Made by a program: the position numbers and the translations under genes
Part shown: piece after piece, positions 6,677 through 10,411 of the stretch
Layout of the letters: each line of letters opens with the position of its first letter
Numbering within the stretch: position 1 is the first letter of the stretch
Notes under the pieces: model-generated
The model's database searches: none
What the model was told of the DNA's origin: nothing
Seen by the model: only the letters and a program-made list of their open reading frames with translations
Origin: CAYYHA01 sp964471535
GTDB lineage: Bacteria > Myxococcota > Myxococcia > SLRQ01
Direction of reading: 5' to 3'
Assembly: GCA_964471535.1 (NCBI GenBank)
Contig: CAYYHA010000145.1
Coordinates: 1 to 10,411 of the forward strand
Length of the DNA: 10,411 nt

Positions 6677-7287
6677 GCCGGCGTCTCCTCCTGGCGTGGT
6701 TGCTGCAGGGCCTGGGGCTTCCCCTCTGTCTCGCGCAGCTCCTTCTCCACGAACCCCCCCGGGCTCGGGCCGACCTCCTGGTCGTCGCCGAAGAAGAGGT
6801 GGAGCCGGGCCGATGGGCGCTGGCACCGTCGCTGGAGCGAGCGACGCGCCTGCGCCTCGTGCTGTGGCCTGTGGGGGAGAGCGCCCCGACCCTCTCCGTG
6901 CGCACGCGCGGCGGGGCGTGGCAGCCACAGGCGCTGGCCGACCGAAGGCTGCGAGGCCGCCGGGCCTTCGTCTGGCCCCCGGCGGGCCTGCCGGCCGAGG
7001 TGGGGCCGGGGGGCGTCACCCTGGCGCTGCGCCTGCCCGGCGTTCCCGGGCGCCCGCGTTGGCCCCGGGGGGCGGGTCCCGAGACGCGCCTCGCCCACCT
7101 GCGTCCCGTTCCGACACGCGTCCCCGTGACCCTGTCGGACGGGGCACCGGCCCGCGCGCCCCTCTTCCGCATCGAGGGTGCACCGGGCGCGGCGCTCTTC
7201 CTCCACGTCCGCGGCAGCAAGCTGCCCCCGCCCGCCCCCTTCGCGGCGGCGGCGGGGGAGCAGCTGCAGGCGGTGTCCGCGTGGTGA
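6673..7287 (+). CDS. signal-anchored, predicted periplasmic protein of unknown family
   Basis: 204 aa; not recognised. Residues 4-26 form a hydrophobic segment after MSRR (LLLAWLLQGLGLPLCLAQLLL), either a signal peptide or a non-cleaved anchor. Cys19 is not in a lipobox (LPLC, no small residue at -1), so it is not called a lipoprotein. The rest is rich in Pro, Gly, Arg and alternating hydrophobic stretches (RLRLVLWPVGE, GVTLALRLPGV, ALFLHVRG), suggesting a small beta-sandwich domain outside the membrane. The start is well supported: GGAGGTGA (6659-6666) six bases upstream, and an ATGA overlap with the preceding gene. The stop overlaps the GTG start of the next gene. A structural partner of the VIT-VWA or propeller protein is plausible but unproven. 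Confidence 0.7.
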   Translation: MSRRLLLAWLLQGLGLPLCLAQLLLHEPPRARADLLVVAEEEVEPGRWALAPSLERATRLRLVLWPVGESAPTLSVRTRGGAWQPQALADRRLRGRRAFVWPPAGLPAEVGPGGVTLALRLPGVPGRPRWPRGAGPETRLAHLRPVPTRVPVTLSDGAPARAPLFRIEGAPGAALFLHVRGSKLPPPAPFAAAAGEQLQAVSAW

Positions 7288-7758
7288 GGTGCCTCGGCAC
7301 GCTGTGGCGGCGCCTGTCCCGCCGCTTGGCCCCCGGCCGCCGCCCCCGGCGGACCCTCGACAAGGCGATCCGCCGGCTCGAGGCCGAGGCAGCGGCGACC
7401 CGGAAGGCGGTGGTGGCGCTCCTCACCGAGGCCGATCTCCAGGGCGGGACCGAAGCGGCCGAGCGGGCGGGCGAGGCGAAGGCGGCCTATCTGCAGATGT
7501 GCCGGCGCCTCGAGGCGCTGCGCCGCGCCGCCGCGGCGGAGGCCGCCGGGGATCGGATGGCCCGCCTGCAGCAGCGCGTCGGCGGCGGATCGCAGNNNNN
7601 NNNNNCGCTTCGTCGCGATGCTGGGCCCCGCCGAGGCGGTGGCCGAGATCCTGCGCATGCGAGCGTCCCTCGAGCCCTCAGGCTTCGACGCCGCCACCGA
7701 GGTGGCGCATGCGCGGCTGAACGGTCCGGAACCGAAGCCGCCGCCGGACCTCCTCTGA
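7284..7758 (+). CDS. cytoplasmic coiled-coil protein, interrupted by an assembly gap
   Basis: The left part (7284-7595) encodes 104 aa: a strongly basic start (WRRLSRRLAPGRRPRR) and then a helical, Ala/Glu/Arg-rich stretch from about residue 25 to 97 that looks like coiled coil. Ten N follow. The right part (7606-7755) encodes 50 aa, with RFVAMLGPAEAVAEILRMRASLE and a Pro-rich end, closing at TGA 7756-7758. The two parts are in different frames as written, but they join in frame if the true gap is a multiple of three. I therefore treat this as one gene with an unknown stretch. No TM or signal is visible. The start is GTG 7284 (GTGA overlap with the previous gene); GTG 7281 in the same frame is equally possible. 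A loose resemblance to helical membrane-stress proteins cannot be supported from sequence alone. Confidence 0.6.
7596..7605. other. assembly gap of ten N
   Basis: Ten consecutive N break the fifth operon gene. A round number of N is the usual placeholder for a scaffold join of unknown size, so the length should not be trusted. The flanks are GC-rich, a common cause of assembly breaks. The downstream frame would match the upstream one for any gap length divisible by three. Confidence 0.95.
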
Positions 7759-7776
7759 CCGATTCGGTCAGGGGGG
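7750..7776 (+). terminator. 12-bp stem-loop overlapping the stop codon at the operon end
   Basis: CTCCTCTGACCG (7750-7761) can pair with CGGTCAGGGGGG (7765-7776) around a three-base ATT loop, using two G-U pairs. The core CTGACCG/CGGTCAG is perfect, and the TGA stop of the coiled-coil gene lies inside it. There is no T tract after the stem, so it would be a Rho-assisted or unusual terminator, or a 3' stabilising hairpin. Its place at the end of the five-gene operon supports a 3' end role. The core is also a 15-bp DNA palindrome (7756-7770). Confidence 0.45.
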
Positions 7777-7800
7777 CGAAGGCACGGCTACCCCGCTGCC

Positions 7801-7815
7801 GCGATGAGGCATCGC
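7801..7815. repeat. short perfect inverted repeat in the convergent intergenic region
   Basis: GCGATG (7801-7806) and CATCGC (7810-7815) flank AGG. It is the middle of three hairpins in the 98-base gap between the operon end and the helicase end. Its role, if any, is probably in bidirectional 3' end formation. Confidence 0.5.
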
Positions 7816-7836
7816 CACTGCGCTGCCCTGGACACG

Positions 7837-7854
7837 GCCACCGCTTTGGGTGGC
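7837..7854 (-). terminator. stem-loop directly after the helicase stop
   Basis: GCCACC (7837-7842) and GGTGGC (7849-7854) form a 6-bp stem with a 6-base loop. In the helicase direction it starts two bases after the stop codon. It lacks a T run, so intrinsic termination is uncertain. Confidence 0.35.
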
Positions 7855-7856
7855 GG

Positions 7857-9890
7857 TCATCCCTCGGACTCCCCGCGCAGCCGTGCCTTCATCGCCTCGA
7901 AGAAGTGCACGCCTGCCTCGTACGCCGCCTCGGAGAGTGCGCTCTCCGCCTCGCAGGCATCCACCTCCTCGTAGCTTTCGGGGGGCAGGTCCTCGAGGAA
8001 GCGTGAGGGAACCCTCGGCACCACGCGGCCCCGGCTGCGGCGCTCGCGGGCCCGGGTGAGGTAGAGGCGCTCCTTGGCGCGCGTGATGCCCACGTAGGCG
8101 AGCCGCCGCTCCTCCGGCAGATCCTGCTCCGCGCCCATCATGCCCGAGTGGGGCAGGAATCCCTCTTCGACCCCCACCAAGAAGACGATGGGGAACTCGA
8201 GCCCCTTCGCGGCGTGGAGGGTGAGAAGGTGCAGCTTACCCTTCTCCTCGGGCGCTTCCTCCTTGCCCTCGAGCGCGATCATCCCCAGGTACTGCCCCAG
8301 GCCGGCGCCCGGATTACGCGCCTCGAAGCCCGCGATCGAGTCGACCAGGCCACGCAGGATCTCCACCTTCACCTGCCCCGCCTCGCGGCTCTTCACGCTC
8401 GCGCGCACCGCCTCGAAGAGATCGACCTCCTCGAAGAGATCCGCCGCGAGCCCGGCCAAGGACGAGGCCTGGGCGGCGCGGGCCCGATAGCGCTCCACGA
8501 GGTCGACGAACTCGAGCACGCTCGGGGCGGCGCGCTCGCAGCCAGGGAGGCGTTCGATGCGACGCAGGGCGCTCCACAAGGACCCACCCTGCTCGCGGGC
8601 GGAGGCGAAGGCGCGCTCGAGGGTGGTCTCCCCGATACCCCGTGCGGGGAAGTTCACGATGCGGGCCAGCGCCACGTCGTCGTGGGGGTTGTGGAGAATG
8701 CGCAGGTACGCGAGACCGTCGCGTACTTCCTTGCGATCGAAGAAGCGGGTGCCGCCCACCAGCCGGTAGGGGACGTGGTGCCGGCGCAGCGCCTCCTCGA
8801 AGGGACGCGCCTGTCCGTTGGTCCGAAAGAGGATTGCCACATCGTCCCAGCGGCGCCTCCCTTCGTGCACCAGGCGCAGCGCCTCTTCGGTCACCCACTC
8901 CGCCTCGGCGTCGCCGTCGGGACAGACGACCACGCGGATGGGCTCCCCCGCCCCGCCCGCGGTCCACAGCGACTTGCCGCGACGCGCGGGGTTCTTGGCG
9001 ATGACGGCGTTTGCTGCCTCGAGGATACGGCCGGTGGATCGGTAGTTCTGGGTGAGCTTCACCTCGGTGGTCCCCGGGAAGCTCTGCTCGAAGCGAAGGA
9101 TGTTCTCGACCTCGGCGCCCCGCCAGGCATAGATGCTCTGGTCGTCGTCCCCCACCGCGCAGATGCTCTCGGCCCGCGCGGCGAGGGCGCGCAGCAGCCG
9201 CACCTGCACCCGCGAGGTGTCCTGGTACTCGTCGACCAGGAAGTGGCGGTACCGTCCCTGCAGCGCCTCGCGCACCGCCGCGTTCTCTTCCAGGAGGCGA
9301 AGCGGAAGCACGATGAGGTCATCGAAGTCGACGGCGTTCGCTGCCCTCAGTGCCCGCTCGTAGCGAGGGTAGAGCTCGGCGACCATCACCTCGTAGTCGT
9401 CGTCCGCCCGCGCCCGACCGGCGAAGGCCTCGGGCGTGACCCCGGCGTTCTTGAGGAGGGAGATGCGGGCCAGGATCCGTTTCGGATCCAGGTCCCGTCC
9501 GGCGAGGGAGACCTGCTGCATCAGGCGCCGGAGCAGCGCCAGTTGATCCTGGGCATCGAAGATGGCGAAGCGGCGGCCGAGGCCGACGTGGCGGTGGTGG
9601 GCGCGCACGACCTGGAGGCCGAAGGCATGAAAGGTCGAGACGGTGAGCCGCGCTGCCACCTCGGGCTGCGTCAGTGCACCGACGCGCTCTCGCATCTCAG
9701 CGGCCGCCTTGTTGGTGAAGGTGACCGCGAGAATGGCCTCGGGCTCGACGCCGTGCGCGAGCAGATTGGCAATGCGGTGCACCACCACCCGCGTCTTGCC
9801 CGAGCCGGCGCCCGCCAGCACGAGGAGCGGGCCCCGCACGGTCTCGACGGCTCGGCGTTGTTCGGGGTTGAGGTGGCCTAGATCCAGCAT
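7857..9890 (-). CDS. UvrD/Rep/PcrA-family superfamily 1A DNA helicase
   Basis: 677 aa. An ATP-dependent 3'-5' single-strand DNA translocase/helicase for repair or for clearing replication forks. All core motifs are present: Q motif LNPEQRRAV (7-15), Walker A AGAGSGKT (26-33), motif Ia VTFTNKAAAEM (56-66), Walker B LVDEYQDT (218-225), motif III GDDDQSIYAWRGA (247-259), motif IV region QNYRS (281-285), motif V TLHAAKGLEFP (557-567) and motif VI EERRLAYVGITRA (593-605). Length and end resemble E. coli Rep (about 673 aa): it stops about 70 residues after motif VI, without the longer tail that in PcrA and UvrD contacts RNA polymerase. I chose ATG 9890, where family similarity begins and which fits the candidate promoter. 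An in-frame ATG at 9926 would add 12 residues. Neither start has a clear Shine-Dalgarno. It stands alone, convergent with the operon and divergent from the Cys-rich gene. Confidence 0.95.
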   Translation of the reverse strand: MLDLGHLNPEQRRAVETVRGPLLVLAGAGSGKTRVVVHRIANLLAHGVEPEAILAVTFTNKAAAEMRERVGALTQPEVAARLTVSTFHAFGLQVVRAHHRHVGLGRRFAIFDAQDQLALLRRLMQQVSLAGRDLDPKRILARISLLKNAGVTPEAFAGRARADDDYEVMVAELYPRYERALRAANAVDFDDLIVLPLRLLEENAAVREALQGRYRHFLVDEYQDTSRVQVRLLRALAARAESICAVGDDDQSIYAWRGAEVENILRFEQSFPGTTEVKLTQNYRSTGRILEAANAVIAKNPARRGKSLWTAGGAGEPIRVVVCPDGDAEAEWVTEEALRLVHEGRRRWDDVAILFRTNGQARPFEEALRRHHVPYRLVGGTRFFDRKEVRDGLAYLRILHNPHDDVALARIVNFPARGIGETTLERAFASAREQGGSLWSALRRIERLPGCERAAPSVLEFVDLVERYRARAAQASSLAGLAADLFEEVDLFEAVRASVKSREAGQVKVEILRGLVDSIAGFEARNPGAGLGQYLGMIALEGKEEAPEEKGKLHLLTLHAAKGLEFPIVFLVGVEEGFLPHSGMMGAEQDLPEERRLAYVGITRAKERLYLTRARERRSRGRVVPRVPSRFLEDLPPESYEEVDACEAESALSEAAYEAGVHFFEAMKARLRGESEG

Positions 9891-9943
9891 GGGGACCGCG
9901 GGAGCGCGCGATCGCAGGACGCGCATTCGGGTGTGGGGCGCGC

Positions 9944-9972
9944 ACCCTACGCAGGGCGCTGCGGGCGTTCAA
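9944..9972 (-). promoter_or_regulatory. candidate promoter for the helicase gene
   Basis: On the minus strand TTGAAC (9972-9967), a 17-bp spacer, and TAGGGT (9949-9944) give a partial sigma-70-like match (four of six and three of six). Initiation near 9937 would leave about 47 nt before ATG 9890 but only about 11 before ATG 9926, which favours the shorter helicase. The 109-base gap 9891-9999 is shared with the divergent Cys-rich gene. I found no comparable promoter for that gene, only a GC palindrome around 9982-9991. Confidence 0.3.
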
Positions 9973-9999
9973 CCTTGTCTTGCCGGCCGGCCCCATCGT

Positions 10000-10411
10000 A
10001 TGGAAGCGCTGGTGGCGGACGAGGTGGACATCGGCGAGGTCGAAGCGCTCTCGGAGCGGGAGTTCCTCTCCCGATACGAAGCGCTGCGCAAGGCGCACTC
10101 GGGTTCCACCGAGAACATCAACAGTTTCAACTGCACCGGGTGCCGGCACTGCGCCAACTGCATCTTCTGCAAGGACTGCGAGACCTGCTACCGCTGCAAC
10201 TACTGCGAGGGCTGCACCGACTGCAGCAACTGCAACCAGTGTCGCGGCTGTACCAACTGCCACACCTGCAACCACTGCGTGAACTGTGAGGCCTGCGTCG
10301 GCAGCGCCTACCTCGTGCTGTGCAGCAACTGCTCCGACTGCAGCTACTGCTTCGGCTGCGTGGGCCTACAGAAGCAGGACTTCTGCATCCTCAACGTGCC
10401 CTACCCGCGCA
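10000..10411 (+). CDS. protein with cysteine at every third residue, partial (runs off the window)
   Basis: 137 residues are visible with no stop. Residues 1-44 are acidic and mildly helical (MEALVADEVDIGEVEALSE...) with no signal peptide, so the product looks cytoplasmic. From Cys45 to Cys99 every third residue is Cys, 19 in a row, with varied residues between (TG, RH, AN, IF, KD, ET, YR...). An eight-residue break (VGSAYLVL) follows, then five more Cys at the same spacing (108-120) and another at 129. The pattern contains CxxCxxC triads like iron-sulfur sites but lacks the CxxCxxCxxxCP ferredoxin spacing, and exceeds what one or two clusters need. The regular period suggests a repetitive solenoid fold lined with thiols, for metal binding or redox. 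22 of 25 Cys codons are TGC and three TGT, and neighbours vary, so it is not a recent slippage product. ATG 10000 has no clear Shine-Dalgarno, so the start is provisional. I know no function to assign. Confidence 0.75.
   Translation, partial: MEALVADEVDIGEVEALSEREFLSRYEALRKAHSGSTENINSFNCTGCRHCANCIFCKDCETCYRCNYCEGCTDCSNCNQCRGCTNCHTCNHCVNCEACVGSAYLVLCSNCSDCSYCFGCVGLQKQDFCILNVPYPR

Noticed and set aside
6673..6731. Lipoprotein signal in the 204-aa protein (Cys19)
   Set aside because: LPLC lacks the small residue normally before the lipobox cysteine.
7284..7758. PspA/IM30 homologue
   Set aside because: Only general features (coiled coil, sigma-54-like control of the operon) agree; I see no diagnostic segment, and part of the gene is missing.
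8148..9881. Plus-strand long open frame opposite the helicase
   Set aside because: Exact antisense of a helicase with every motif intact; the translation has no recognisable domain.
10132..10362. CRISPR array or simple 9-base tandem repeat
   Set aside because: The periodicity comes from cysteine codons in one open frame with varied neighbours; there are no identical repeats or spacers.
10132..10362. Ordinary 2[4Fe-4S] ferredoxin
   Set aside because: The CxxCxxCxxxCP spacing is absent and cysteines are far too many and too regular.

Overview
The window is GC-rich DNA from a Gram-negative-type bacterium. Codon use, the ribosomal protein sequences, a VIT-VWA envelope protein, a sigma-54-type promoter and a cysteine-array protein together suggest a deltaproteobacterial lineage in the broad sense (Myxococcota/Desulfobacterota-like). 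That placement is inference from gene content; no marker was aligned. A run of exactly ten N (7596-7605) shows that this is a draft or metagenome scaffold.

Layout: (1) 1-287 is non-coding and GC-rich. It holds stem-loops, a 13-bp tandem repeat and a C-rich (on the minus strand) tract, and is probably the 3' region of the ribosomal operon. (2) 288-1140, minus strand: rplM then rpsI (ribosomal proteins L13 and S9), with a candidate housekeeping promoter and a terminator-like hairpin plus T7 run in the leader. (3) 1141-1467 is a divergent control region. Its right half has a perfect 15-bp inverted repeat, a close match to a sigma-54 -24/-12 promoter, and an 11-bp direct repeat ending at the start codon. 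(4) 1468-7758, plus strand: five genes. All four junctions are 4-base start/stop overlaps (ATGA three times, GTGA once), so this is a tightly translation-coupled operon. The products are a secreted VIT-VWA protein, a membrane-anchored double beta-propeller related to two-component sensor domains but with no kinase, a two-TM protein with a long helical tail, a signal-anchored protein of unknown family, and a cytoplasmic coiled-coil protein interrupted by the assembly gap. (5) 7759-7856 is a convergent intergenic region with three hairpins. (6) 7857-9890, minus strand: a UvrD/Rep/PcrA-type helicase. (7) 9891-9999 is divergent. (8) 10000 to the window end, plus strand: the start of a protein with cysteine at every third residue for 19 consecutive positions.

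The ribosomal genes and the helicase are housekeeping. The best candidate for an undescribed system is the five-gene operon. Its predicted products sit in the periplasm, inner membrane and cytoplasm, three of the five have no family I recognise, and the upstream region looks sigma-54/enhancer controlled. I read it as a possible trans-envelope sensing or assembly complex; that function is inference only. The second candidate is the Cys-every-third-residue protein at the right edge.
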